The notes under the pieces are model-generated. The model was not told the origin of the DNA, did no database searches, and saw only the letters and a list, made by a program, of their open reading frames with translations. A program made the position numbers and the translations under genes. Source: Brevibacterium sediminis (GTDB lineage Bacteria > Actinomycetota > Actinomycetes > Actinomycetales > Brevibacteriaceae). Taken from it: a stretch of 64,000 nt of DNA. Location of the stretch: NCBI RefSeq assembly GCF_013623905.1, contig NZ_JABKDD010000001.1:372001-436000 (forward strand), given 5' to 3'. Positions within the stretch are counted from its first letter, which is position 1. Every line of letters begins with the position of its first letter. Positions 34,959 to 43,327 of this stretch are shown here, piece after piece.

Positions 34959-35510
34959 GTGAGCAGAGCACAGCGGTGGAGTGAAGAAGAGGTGCTGCGG
35001 GCGATCGCCCGGGGTGAGATCGAAGTGCGTCGATCGGTACGGCGGAAGAAGACCGTCGCCGTCTCGAAGGAGGTCGAGACCTACGTGCTGCGCACTCCTG
35101 AGCGCTACAGCGTGGAGCGCAACATCCGTTCGCTGACGGATCTGTTCAATCGCCTCTCCGCCCGTGATCACTCGTCGGATGCCGACCTCGCCGAGCTGGC
35201 TGAGGAGATGAGCCGTCGTTTCTTCGGCGGCAGGCTGCGACCGACGTCGATCCGCTGGGTGACGAATCAGAATGTCAGCAGATGGGCGTCAACGACGACG
35301 TCGACGGGTGACATCCGCGTCTCCCATCGCCTGCAGGCCGTGCCGCGCTGGGTGCTGGAGACGGTCGTCGTCCATGAACTCGTCCATCTCCAGATCGGTC
35401 CCCACTCGAAGGAATTCCATGCATTGGCCGATCGCCATCCGCGGCAGACCGACGCAAAGATCTATCTCGAAGGATTCAGCGATGGGGAGCGTTTCAGGCG
35501 TGGGAGCTGA
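34959..35510 (+). CDS. YgjP/SprT-like zinc metallopeptidase (DUF45, M48-type)
   Basis: 183 residues from GTG 34959. The zinc motif is VVHELVHLQIGPHSKEF (HExxH with a downstream His), preceded by the family's WASTTTSTGDIRVSHRL segment. Family members are annotated as M48/YgjP metallopeptidases of unknown substrate; a cytoplasmic location is likely since no signal or membrane segment is present. The 3' end overlaps the convergent NUDIX gene by 17 bases. Confidence 0.78.
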   Translation: MSRAQRWSEEEVLRAIARGEIEVRRSVRRKKTVAVSKEVETYVLRTPERYSVERNIRSLTDLFNRLSARDHSSDADLAELAEEMSRRFFGGRLRPTSIRWVTNQNVSRWASTTTSTGDIRVSHRLQAVPRWVLETVVVHELVHLQIGPHSKEFHALADRHPRQTDAKIYLEGFSDGERFRRGS

Positions 35511-36048
35511 GCGCTGACACAGCGGAGCGGAAGAGGCCCGGCAGCCGGTCCGGCAGGTCGGGCATGAGGTCAGCGGGCAGTCGGTCCAGAGTGAACCAGG
35601 CGACGTCGAAGGACTCCTCCGACACATTCGGCGAATCGTCAGTCGAAGCCTGGGCTGCGAAGACGACGTCGAAGTGTCGGGTGCAGGTCCCGAACGCGGC
35701 CGAGAGGTCATGCACATGCACGTCGATGGGATCGGCAGTGACTCGTGCGAGCGGGCGCAGACCGCTTTCCTCTTCGGCCTCTCTGCGAGCGGCATCATGC
35801 AGCGAGGTGTCGACAGATTCGAGGTGTCCTCCGAACTGACCCCACAGCCCGGCCTTCCGGTGGTGGTTGAGCAGAACCGCCTCGGTGACCGGATCGATGA
35901 CCAGACAGCTGGCTGTGAGATGGTGCTCACCGCCGGAGCGGTGCAGGGCATCGGCACCCTGCCGGTCGAATAGCTCCGCGAAGGACGCGGAGAATGAGTT
36001 CCGCGGTCCGCGCTCGACTTCCTGCCGGGCGGTATCGAGATCGATCAT
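35494..36048 (-). CDS. NUDIX hydrolase
   Basis: 184 residues with a clear Nudix box: GGHLESVDTSLHDAARREAE followed by EESGL, plus the LLNHHRKAGLWGQFGGH strand before it. It hydrolyses a nucleoside-diphosphate-linked substrate; specificity cannot be read from the sequence. The start lies immediately after the upstream DUF2342 gene's stop, so the two are co-transcribed. Confidence 0.85.
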   Translation of the reverse strand: MIDLDTARQEVERGPRNSFSASFAELFDRQGADALHRSGGEHHLTASCLVIDPVTEAVLLNHHRKAGLWGQFGGHLESVDTSLHDAARREAEEESGLRPLARVTADPIDVHVHDLSAAFGTCTRHFDVVFAAQASTDDSPNVSEESFDVAWFTLDRLPADLMPDLPDRLPGLFRSAVSALSSHA

Positions 36049-37485
36049 TCAGCGATCGTCGCGATCGTCGGAGCTGTCGTCGTCGGAGCTGCTGTCATCG
36101 GTCGGCGCAGAGTCGTTGCGATCCGTCTCTTCGGACTCTGTTTTCGCATCGCTGCCGCCGGCTCCCTCAAGTCCCTCGGCGAGAATGCGGGACAGGGCCT
36201 CATCGATGCTCGATTCGTTGGTCCATTCGGCCTGACGTCGCTCGGAATAGCCCAGCGGGTCGTCCAGATCCTGCGTGGTCGGCAGCAGATCCGGATGGGA
36301 GAACACGCGATCGCGGGCTTCGGCGCCGCCCTGCGTCTCGAGATACGCGAAGAGCGCGGCGGCATCGCGGAGGCGACGGGGGTTGAACTCGAGACCCACA
36401 AGGGTTGAGAAGGTCTTCTCCGCCGGTCCCGCGGTTGCCCGCCGACGGCGCAGCGCTTCGCGGATCTGATCGCGACCTGGCAGATGCTTGCACGCCTCAT
36501 AGACGACAACGTCGACCCACCCGGCGATGACGGCGAGGAGGTTCTCCAAAGACGTCAGCGCCTTCCTCTGATCGTCTGTCGTCGGCGGGTTGAACAGTCC
36601 CTGGCGAATATTGTCGCTGAGGTCGGAGATGTTCGACGGATCGATGTTCGACGCCATGTCCTCGATCTGCGAGGTGTCGACCTTCAGTCCCTGCGCATAA
36701 CGAGTCAGAGCGGTCTCGACCTGGGCGCTCAGCCACGGGGCGCGCTCGAACAGAGCGAGGTGGGCGAGCTCCTGAGCCGCGAGGTAGATGCGGACCTCGG
36801 AGACGTCGACGTCGATCTCGGAAGCGAACGTCTCGACGTTCTTCTCGATGACCACGGCAGTGTCGTGGGGCAGCAGCGGGAGTCCCACCTCGGTGCCGGT
36901 GAGGACGCTTTCGGACAGCGCGCCGACGGCCTGTCCGATCTGCATGGCGAACATCGAATCGCTCATCGATCCGAACATCGACGATGCGCCTGCGAGGATG
37001 CCCTTCATCTCGGCCGGGACCTGGGACTCGAGCGTGTCCGTCAGGGCCGAGGACATGTTCTCCTTGATGGGCAGCACGAACTTCTGCCAACCGGGCATCG
37101 TCTCCTTGACCCAGTCGGCTCGGCGCAGCGGACGGGCGGAGCGGTTGGCGACGGAGAAGTCGGTGGCCTCGGCGAGCCAGAGCTCGGCCAGACGGAACGC
37201 ATCGGTCGTCGCCCGCTCAGCGTCCTCGGATACAGAGGGGTCGGGAGTCGGAACCGCCTTCTGAGCGATCGACACTGCCTGGGCCTGCGAATCGGCACCC
37301 TGCCCGAAGAGCCCCTGCATCTGATTCATGATCGTGGACATCATCGCCGGATCGATCGAGAAGCCCTGCGGCATGCCCGAACTGTTCTTGTCATCTCCCT
37401 GACCGGATCCGGGACCATTGGCGCCGAAGAGCATTCCGAAGATCTGCTCGAACGGATTCTGTTCGTTGTTGTTGTCATCGGTCAT
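36049..37485 (-). CDS. DUF2342 zincin-like protein (TIGR03624 putative hydrolase)
   Basis: 478 residues. The Gly/Asn/Asp-rich N-terminus includes Met-rich FSIDPAMMSTIMNQMQGLFG, and the core has ADWVKETMPGWQ, GLPLLPHDTAVVIEKN and IYLAAQELAHLALFERAPWL. The HExxH zinc site of zincins is QELAH here (Q238), so metal hydrolysis is doubtful; degenerate forms are common in this family. The C-terminus is an acidic Asp/Ser-rich tail. It sits at the Rv3195-like position beside the PDZ-Lon and UPF0182 genes, from which it is divergent. Confidence 0.78.
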   Translation of the reverse strand: MTDDNNNEQNPFEQIFGMLFGANGPGSGQGDDKNSSGMPQGFSIDPAMMSTIMNQMQGLFGQGADSQAQAVSIAQKAVPTPDPSVSEDAERATTDAFRLAELWLAEATDFSVANRSARPLRRADWVKETMPGWQKFVLPIKENMSSALTDTLESQVPAEMKGILAGASSMFGSMSDSMFAMQIGQAVGALSESVLTGTEVGLPLLPHDTAVVIEKNVETFASEIDVDVSEVRIYLAAQELAHLALFERAPWLSAQVETALTRYAQGLKVDTSQIEDMASNIDPSNISDLSDNIRQGLFNPPTTDDQRKALTSLENLLAVIAGWVDVVVYEACKHLPGRDQIREALRRRRATAGPAEKTFSTLVGLEFNPRRLRDAAALFAYLETQGGAEARDRVFSHPDLLPTTQDLDDPLGYSERRQAEWTNESSIDEALSRILAEGLEGAGGSDAKTESEETDRNDSAPTDDSSSDDDSSDDRDDR

Positions 37486-37656
37486 TGTTCTACAGCCCCC
37501 AAGAATCGGTTTGACATCAACGTTAACGGTTCCGAATGTGCGAAGCTTCCCAATTCCGGGAGGTTTCGCAGGATGTTCGCACCGGGCGAAAGGAGTCTGT
37601 GAAACGGACGCTGAGGTTTCAACTAGACTGGTGGGGCGGTGCAGCGAAAGGATTAC

Positions 37657-38796
37657 ATGACAGAGAACGCCCCTCGGGCCGTGCCGGCGTCACCGGCACC
37701 GACACGCGGCACCAAACGACGACGGACTCCACGTCTGGCCACGACCTCGGGCGTCCTCACCTACGTCTTCATCGCGCTGGCCGTGCTTCTGCCGGTTCCG
37801 TACATGCTTCAGCTGCCGGGACCGGTTTTCAACACCCTCGGCGACTACCAGGGCGACCCCATGATCAGCGTCTCCGGAGCCAAGACCTATCCGACTGCAG
37901 GCCGCATCGACATGCTCACCGTCGCCGTCAGCGGCGGACCCGGTCGCGACATCTTTGCCTCTCAGGCACTCGGCGCACTCATCAACGGCGAACAGACCGT
38001 CGTCCCCACGGAGGCGTACTACCCGCTGGACACCACTCGCGAGGACGTGACCGAATCGAATGCGGTCGAGATGTCCTCGAGCCAGGATGTCGCCATCGCC
38101 GCCGCCATGGGCCAGATGGACAAGTCGTACTCCGTGCATCTGTCGGTCGATGACGTCGTCGCCGATGCTCCGGCTCAGGGCAAGCTGCGCAAGGGAGACC
38201 GACTCATGTCGGTCAACGGCAAGAAGCTCGATTCCGATCCCCAGGCCGCGCAGATCATGAGCAGGACAGTGCAGGGGACGGACTCCGTCGAGCTCGGCAT
38301 CGAACGCGACGGGAAATCGAAGACGATCTCCCTGACTCCCGCGAAGGTCGACGACCGCAAGGCGATCGGCATCACGATGAAGCAGGACTTCGAGTTCCCC
38401 GTCGACGTGAAGTTCAACGTCGACGGCGTCGGCGGTCCCTCAGCCGGGACGATGTTCGCGCTGGCCATCATCGATGAACTCACTCCCGGTGCGATGACAG
38501 GCGGCAAGCATGTGGCTGGCACGGGAGAGATCACCCCTGACGGAACGGTCGGCCCGATCGGCGGTGCTCGCCAGAAGGTGGCCGCCGCCACCGAGAAGGG
38601 AGCGACGCTGTTCCTCTCGCCCGCCGACAACTGCGCGGAGGTCATGGCCGCCGCGGACCAATCCAAGATCACGGTGGCGCGCATCGACACGCTCGATGAC
38701 GCGCAGACCACCGTGGAGCAGTACGCCGCCGGCAACACTTCGGACCTGCCGAAATGTCCCGCCGATGGTGCCGACAACAATGAGAAAGGGCAGTAG
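37657..38796 (+). CDS. Membrane PDZ-Lon serine protease (YlbL-like)
   Basis: 379 residues from ATG 37657 (GAAAGGAT site). A basic N-terminus and one transmembrane helix (about 35-58) anchor an extracytoplasmic PDZ domain (GKLRKGDRLMSVNGKKLDSD) and a Lon-type protease domain with the catalytic Ser in VGGPSAGTMFALAI and Lys in GGARQKVAAATEKG. It resembles Rv3194c and Bacillus YlbL, which act in membrane protein quality control. A candidate -10 TAGACT lies at 37624-37629. The stop overlaps the UPF0182 GTG start by one base, indicating coupling. Confidence 0.87.
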   Translation: MTENAPRAVPASPAPTRGTKRRRTPRLATTSGVLTYVFIALAVLLPVPYMLQLPGPVFNTLGDYQGDPMISVSGAKTYPTAGRIDMLTVAVSGGPGRDIFASQALGALINGEQTVVPTEAYYPLDTTREDVTESNAVEMSSSQDVAIAAAMGQMDKSYSVHLSVDDVVADAPAQGKLRKGDRLMSVNGKKLDSDPQAAQIMSRTVQGTDSVELGIERDGKSKTISLTPAKVDDRKAIGITMKQDFEFPVDVKFNVDGVGGPSAGTMFALAIIDELTPGAMTGGKHVAGTGEITPDGTVGPIGGARQKVAAATEKGATLFLSPADNCAEVMAAADQSKITVARIDTLDDAQTTVEQYAAGNTSDLPKCPADGADNNEKGQ

Positions 38797-41700
38797 TGAG
38801 CACCTCGTCCTCACCCACCTCCGCACGCATGCCGGCGAATCGGCCAAGACGTTCGCCGCTGCTGCTCACCCTCGTGTCTGTGGCGATCCTGCTGATCGCC
38901 TTCATCGCCTTCACCCAGGTCTACACCGAGGTGCTGTGGTTCCGCCAGATCGACGCGGCGAACGTCTTCCGAACCATGTGGCTCACCCGCGGGCTGACAT
39001 TCCTCGGCGGATTCATCCTCATGGCCGTCCCGGTCTGGCTGAGTCTTCATCTGGCCTACCGCCATCGTCCGGTCTACGCGCCGACGACCCCGCGACAGGA
39101 GAACCTCGACCGTTATCGTGAGGCCATCGAGCCTCTGCGTCGGGTCGCGACGATCGCGATTCCCGCGGTCATGGGTGTCCTCGCCGGCATCACCGCCTCG
39201 GCGCATTGGAACACGATCCTCGAATGGATCAACTCGACGTCCTTCGGCTCGAAGGATCCTCAGTTCGGTCTCGACAAGTCGTTCTTCGTCTTCGTCCTTC
39301 CTGGCCTGCGCCTCATCGGCAACCAGCTTGGCATGGCGCTGCTCTTGGCGCTCATCGCCGCCCTCGTCGCCCATTACCTCTTCGGCGGAATCCGTCCGGG
39401 GGAGCAGAAGGGCGTCATCCTGACGAAGGCTGCCCAGTGGCAGCTGGGCATCACCGTGGCGGTTCTCGTCATAGTTCAGGCCGGTCGGCTGTGGCTCTCC
39501 CGCTACGACCGGATGACCGCTGCCGGCGGGATCGTCCCCGGCGTCACCTACGTCGATGATCATGCCGCCCTGCCGGCCATGGCGATCGTTGCCATCGCCG
39601 CCGTCCTGGTCGCACTGCTGTTCGTCTACACCGCGTGGAAGGGCAACTGGCGGATCTCGATCATCGCCACGCTCACCCTTATCGTGCTCGGCGGCGTTTC
39701 GATCATCGCGTACCCGGCCCTGCTTCAGCAGTTCCAGGTCAATCCGTCGCAGCAGAGCAAGGAATCTGACTACATCCAGCACAACATCGATGCCACGCGC
39801 GATGCGTTCGACTTCGATGACATCGAAGTGACTCCGTACTCGCCGAGCACCACTGGCAAGAAGGGCGACCTGCGCAAGGACGCCGAGACCGCGGCGTCGA
39901 TCCGTCTGCTGGACCCGAACCTCGTCTCGGACACCTTCCGGCAGCTGCAGCAGGTGCGACCGTACTACTCGTTCCCGCAGAAGCTCGACGTCGACCGCTA
40001 CAACATCGACGGAGACATGCGCGACACCGTCATCTCGGTGCGCGAACTCGCCCCGAGTTCGGTGAACAACCAGAGCTGGTTCAACCGGGCGATCGTCTAC
40101 ACCCACGGATTCGGTGTGGTCGCAGCCAACGGCAACCAGCGCAACCCGGACGGCGAGCCGCTGTTCATGGAGTCGGATATTCCGCCGAAGGGCGAGTTCC
40201 CCGACTACGAGCCGCGTGTGTACTTCGGAGAGTCATCTCCGGACTACTCGATCGTGGGCGCCCCGAAGGGCGCGACTCCGCGTGAGCTCGACTACCCCTC
40301 CGATGAGAAGAGCGGCTCCGGCCAGGTCAACAGCACCTTCTCCGGTGACGGCGGACCGTCGGTGGGCAATGTGTTCAACCGCCTCGCCTACGCCCTGAAG
40401 TTCCAGGACGAGCAGATCCTTCTCTCGGACGCGCTGAACGAAGAGTCCCAGATCCTCTACGATCGTCACCCGCGCGAGCGTGTGGAGAAGCTCGCACCCT
40501 TCCTCAAGGTCGACGGAGATCCGTACCCGGCCGTCGTGGACGGGAAGATCAAGTGGATCCTCGACGGCTACACCACTGCCGAGGACTACCCGTACTCGAC
40601 ACCGCAGCCGCTCCAGCAGGCCACCGAGGATTCGACCACGGCGTCGGCTCCGAATTCGGTGGCGACTCTGCCGGACGATGAGGTCAACTACATCAGGAAC
40701 TCGGTGAAGATCACCGTCGATGCCTACGACGGTTCCGTCGACATGTACCAGTGGGACAAGGACGATCCGGTCCTGAAGACCTGGATGAAGGTGTTCCCCG
40801 GACTCATCAAGTCGTCCTCGGAGATGTCCGGCGATCTGATGAGCCACGTCCGGTACCCGGAAGACATGTTCAAGGTCCAGCGCGACCTGCTCACGAAGTA
40901 CCATGTCACCTCCGCCAGTGAGTTCTACTCCGGTCAGGACTTCTGGACCCTGCCGACCGATCCGACGACGAAGGCGAGCAGCGGACTGACGCAGCCGCCG
41001 TTTTACATGACCCTGCAGATGCCGGGCCAGCAGTCGCCGTCGTTCTCGCTGACGAGCTCGTATATCCCGGCTCGATCGTCCGAGGGGCAGTCGAGAAACA
41101 ACCTCACCGGGTTCCTCTCTGCCGATGCCGATGCCGGCAGTAAGAAGGGCGAGACAGCCGAGGGCTACGGCAAGCTGCGGCTGCTGCAGCTTCCGCGCAA
41201 CACCACTGTGCCCGGACCTGGTCAGGCTCAGAACAACTTCAACACCGCGCCCGATGTGCAGCGCAGTCTGAACCTGCTGCGTCAGGGTGAGTCCGAAGTC
41301 GAGAACGGCAACCTGCTGACTCTGCCGATCGGCGGGGGTCTGCTCTACGTCCAGCCGGTCTATGTCCGGTCCGCCGGTGAGACCTCCTATCCGCTGCTGC
41401 AGCACGTGCTCGTGGCGTTCGGTGAGGACATCGGGTTCGCTCCGACCCTCGACGAGGCGCTCGACCAGGTGTTCGGCGGAGACTCCGGAGCCTCGGCTGG
41501 CGATGCCGGAACCGAGGACAGCGGAGACGGCGAGTCGGGATCGACCTCCGGCGGAGAGGACGCGGATTCGAAGTCCGGCTCGCCGGACAAGGCTCTCAAC
41601 GATGCTCTGCAGGAGGCGAAGAAGGCCATGGAGGACTCCGATGCCGCGCTGAAGGACGGCGATTTCGCGGAGTACGGAAAGGCTCAGGATCGCTTGAAGA

Positions 41701-41816
41701 AGGCACTTGAGGATGCCGTCGCCGCTGACCCGTCGCTGGCCAAGGATGCGGCGGGCAGGGAATCCTCCGCTCCCGCCTCGGAGCCGGCTGACGAAGGCGG
41801 CGACTCGGGCAACTGA
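38796..41816 (+). CDS. UPF0182 large membrane protein
   Basis: 1006 residues from the GTG overlapping the previous stop. Seven predicted transmembrane helices occupy the first 310 residues (with YTEVLWFRQIDAANVF), followed by a large extracytoplasmic region containing the family-typical RPYYSFPQKLDVDRYNIDG and FMESDIPPKGEFPDYEPRVY. The tail has an acidic Gly/Ser/Asp stretch then a short helical segment. It is universal in actinobacteria (Rv3193c-like) with unknown function; pairing with a membrane protease hints at envelope homeostasis (inference). Confidence 0.9.
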   Translation: MSTSSSPTSARMPANRPRRSPLLLTLVSVAILLIAFIAFTQVYTEVLWFRQIDAANVFRTMWLTRGLTFLGGFILMAVPVWLSLHLAYRHRPVYAPTTPRQENLDRYREAIEPLRRVATIAIPAVMGVLAGITASAHWNTILEWINSTSFGSKDPQFGLDKSFFVFVLPGLRLIGNQLGMALLLALIAALVAHYLFGGIRPGEQKGVILTKAAQWQLGITVAVLVIVQAGRLWLSRYDRMTAAGGIVPGVTYVDDHAALPAMAIVAIAAVLVALLFVYTAWKGNWRISIIATLTLIVLGGVSIIAYPALLQQFQVNPSQQSKESDYIQHNIDATRDAFDFDDIEVTPYSPSTTGKKGDLRKDAETAASIRLLDPNLVSDTFRQLQQVRPYYSFPQKLDVDRYNIDGDMRDTVISVRELAPSSVNNQSWFNRAIVYTHGFGVVAANGNQRNPDGEPLFMESDIPPKGEFPDYEPRVYFGESSPDYSIVGAPKGATPRELDYPSDEKSGSGQVNSTFSGDGGPSVGNVFNRLAYALKFQDEQILLSDALNEESQILYDRHPRERVEKLAPFLKVDGDPYPAVVDGKIKWILDGYTTAEDYPYSTPQPLQQATEDSTTASAPNSVATLPDDEVNYIRNSVKITVDAYDGSVDMYQWDKDDPVLKTWMKVFPGLIKSSSEMSGDLMSHVRYPEDMFKVQRDLLTKYHVTSASEFYSGQDFWTLPTDPTTKASSGLTQPPFYMTLQMPGQQSPSFSLTSSYIPARSSEGQSRNNLTGFLSADADAGSKKGETAEGYGKLRLLQLPRNTTVPGPGQAQNNFNTAPDVQRSLNLLRQGESEVENGNLLTLPIGGGLLYVQPVYVRSAGETSYPLLQHVLVAFGEDIGFAPTLDEALDQVFGGDSGASAGDAGTEDSGDGESGSTSGGEDADSKSGSPDKALNDALQEAKKAMEDSDAALKDGDFAEYGKAQDRLKKALEDAVAADPSLAKDAAGRESSAPASEPADEGGDSGN

Positions 41817-41874
41817 GTCGGAGGCGAACCGGTACGGCGCTGAGAGGCCGTGCCGACCGAGTTCGGACTTTCCG

Positions 41875-41912
41875 CGACGAACGCCCCTGGGACATCCCAG
41901 GGGCGTTCGTCG
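41875..41912. terminator. Terminator after UPF0182 gene
   Basis: Perfect 17-bp stem (left arm 41875-41891, right arm 41896-41912; inner part acgcccctggg / cccaggggcgt) with a 4-base loop acat, 58 bp after the stop codon. Confidence 0.9.
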
Positions 41913-42281
41913 TTCGCAATGGATTCGCCGGAGGTGAGACCGGCGTCGCTCGCTTCTCTGGACGCACTCGCAGCACTGCGTCAGCCTAGGTGCGCGGTAT
42001 CTGTCTGAGGTGCTGCGTCAGCTGAGGGCAACGCACCTGTCTGTGGCGCTGCGTCAGTCCGAGATTCGGCATCGGCTTGATGCGAGATGAAGGCTGTGCG
42101 GTGAAACAGGGCCGTGCGCTCTGCAGATCGACATCTGCCTGGGTGCTTGATGGCGTTCGACGTGCCGAGCGCTCGAGTTGCCGTCACTGTATCGAGTTAT
42201 GCGGCGAGCGGTCGACGCTGAGTCGAGCGGCCGGCAGGGAATCGACTCTGCAAAGTCGGTCGGCAAGGAGTGTGAATGAGA

Positions 42282-42315
42282 AGAACCCCCAGTCAGAGAA
42301 CTGACTGGGGGTTCT
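42282..42315 (-). terminator. Terminator downstream of tRNA-fMet
   Basis: agaacccccagtcag (42282-42296) pairs perfectly with ctgactgggggttct (42301-42315) around loop agaa. It lies 10 bp beyond the tRNA 3' end on its transcribed strand. Confidence 0.85.
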
Positions 42316-42325
42316 GCCGCTATCG

Positions 42326-42399
42326 TGGCGGGGGAGGGATTTGAACCCCCGACCTCCGGGTTATGAGCCCGGCGAGCTACCGAACTGCTCCACCCCGCG
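42326..42399 (-). tRNA. Initiator tRNA-fMet (CAT)
   Basis: 74 nt on the minus strand beginning CGCGGGGTGGAGCAG. The anticodon stem CCGGG/CCCGG encloses CTCATAA (anticodon CAT). The three G:C pairs at the base of the anticodon stem and the unpaired first position (C1 opposite C72) identify it as the initiator rather than elongator tRNA. The 3' CCA is not encoded after the A73 discriminator. Confidence 0.95.
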
Positions 42400-42494
42400 G
42401 CGTGTTCTTAACTTTACACGAGGGGTCACCTGGCGGCCAAACCGAATACAGGTGACCTCCGCCACATGGTCACTTGCCGTTCATCTGCAGCGGT

Positions 42495-42547
42495 TGCATC
42501 TGGTTGAAAGTTGAACTATAGTCATTCTTGTACTTCAAATTTCAACC
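42495..42547 (+). promoter_or_regulatory. Promoter and TTGAA operator region of the yceI gene
   Basis: A -35 TTGCAT (42495-42500) and a -10 TATAGT (42518-42523) are separated by 17 bases. TTGAA at 42505-42509 and 42512-42516 faces TTCAA at 42535-42539 and 42541-42545, flanking the -10. This inverted arrangement looks like a MarR-type operator, as often reported for YceI genes, but no regulator gene is nearby. Confidence 0.55.
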
Positions 42548-42560
42548 AAAAGGAGAAATC

Positions 42561-43109
42561 ATGACTGCTCTGCCTCAGGGACTCACCGCCGGAACCTGGA
42601 ACATCGATCCCATCCACTCGGAGTTCACCTTCACCGCTCGCCACGCGGGCGTCTCGAAGGTCCGCGGCCACTTCGAAGAGATCGCCGGCAGCGTGAACGT
42701 CGGTGAGACCCTCGAAGACAGCGCCGTGTCCGCCGAGGCCTCAGCGAACTCGATCAACACCCGCAACGAACAGCGCGACGGTCACCTCAAGAGCGGTGAC
42801 TTCTTCCTCGCGGAGGAACACCCGAAGCTGAGCTTCAAATCGACCGCGATCAAGGCCGACGGCGCCGATGAGTTCGAGACCGTCGGTGAACTGACGATGC
42901 GCGGGGTGACCAAGGAAGTCGCCTTCGCCACCGAATTCGCAGGAGTTGCCACCGATCCGAACGGCAACCAGGTCGCCGGCCTCTCGGCCACCGCCACGGT
43001 CAACCGCAAGGACTTCGGAATGTCCTTCGAAGCCGTCCTCGGCGGAGGAGAGCTTCTCGTCTCCGACAAGATCAAGATCGAACTCGAACTGGAGCTCGTC
43101 AAAGCCTGA
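42561..43109 (+). CDS. YceI-family lipid-binding protein
   Basis: 182 residues from ATG 42561 with AAAAGGAGAA; an upstream in-frame start at 42528 would lie inside the operator. Family signature: TWNIDPIHSEFTFTARHAGV, then VSAEASANSINTRNEQRDGH, LTMRGVTKEVAF and DFGMSFEA. The lipocalin-like barrel binds isoprenoid-type lipids in characterised homologues. There is no signal peptide, so a cytoplasmic location is likely. It is a single-gene unit ending at the hairpin at 43189-43224. Confidence 0.9.
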   Translation: MTALPQGLTAGTWNIDPIHSEFTFTARHAGVSKVRGHFEEIAGSVNVGETLEDSAVSAEASANSINTRNEQRDGHLKSGDFFLAEEHPKLSFKSTAIKADGADEFETVGELTMRGVTKEVAFATEFAGVATDPNGNQVAGLSATATVNRKDFGMSFEAVLGGGELLVSDKIKIELELELVKA

Positions 43110-43188
43110 TATGCCCTGAGCTGGGCTGCTGATCGGCGCGTGCGCCGACACGGAGCCAGACTCAGCGGGCAGCGTCGCTGCCCGAGAC

Positions 43189-43224
43189 AGAAGGGGCGAA
43201 CCGTCTATGCGGTTCGCCCCTTCT
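43189..43224. terminator. Bidirectional terminator
   Basis: agaaggggcgaaccg (43189-43203) pairs with cggttcgccccttct (43210-43224), a perfect 15-bp stem with a 6-base loop, between the yceI gene (+) and the aminotransferase gene (-). Confidence 0.85.
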
Positions 43225-43327
43225 GGCGTCTTTGGGCGCCGCGACTCCTGTCCCTCGGCGCGGCGATTCCCGTACCGTCCCTCGTATCAGGAACTCAATC
43301 TGCCTCGACCACGAAAGCCAGCGATAC

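Larger units (their letters stand above)
41817..42325. other. 509-bp non-coding region between UPF0182 and tRNA-fMet
   Basis: Contains the terminator at 41875-41912, a short imperfect direct repeat (41999-42021 and 42035-42057, 20 of 23 bases identical, period 36) and the tRNA terminator at 42282-42315. No coding sequence with a plausible start was found. Confidence 0.5.

Noticed and set aside
34540..34962. A whiB7-like gene next to uvrD2
   Set aside because: The open frames there lack the WhiB cysteine pattern and the Gly-Trp motif; the Cys residues seen are incidental.
41999..42057. Start of a repeat array or CRISPR
   Set aside because: Only two imperfect 23-base copies with a 13-base gap; too few and too close for CRISPR.
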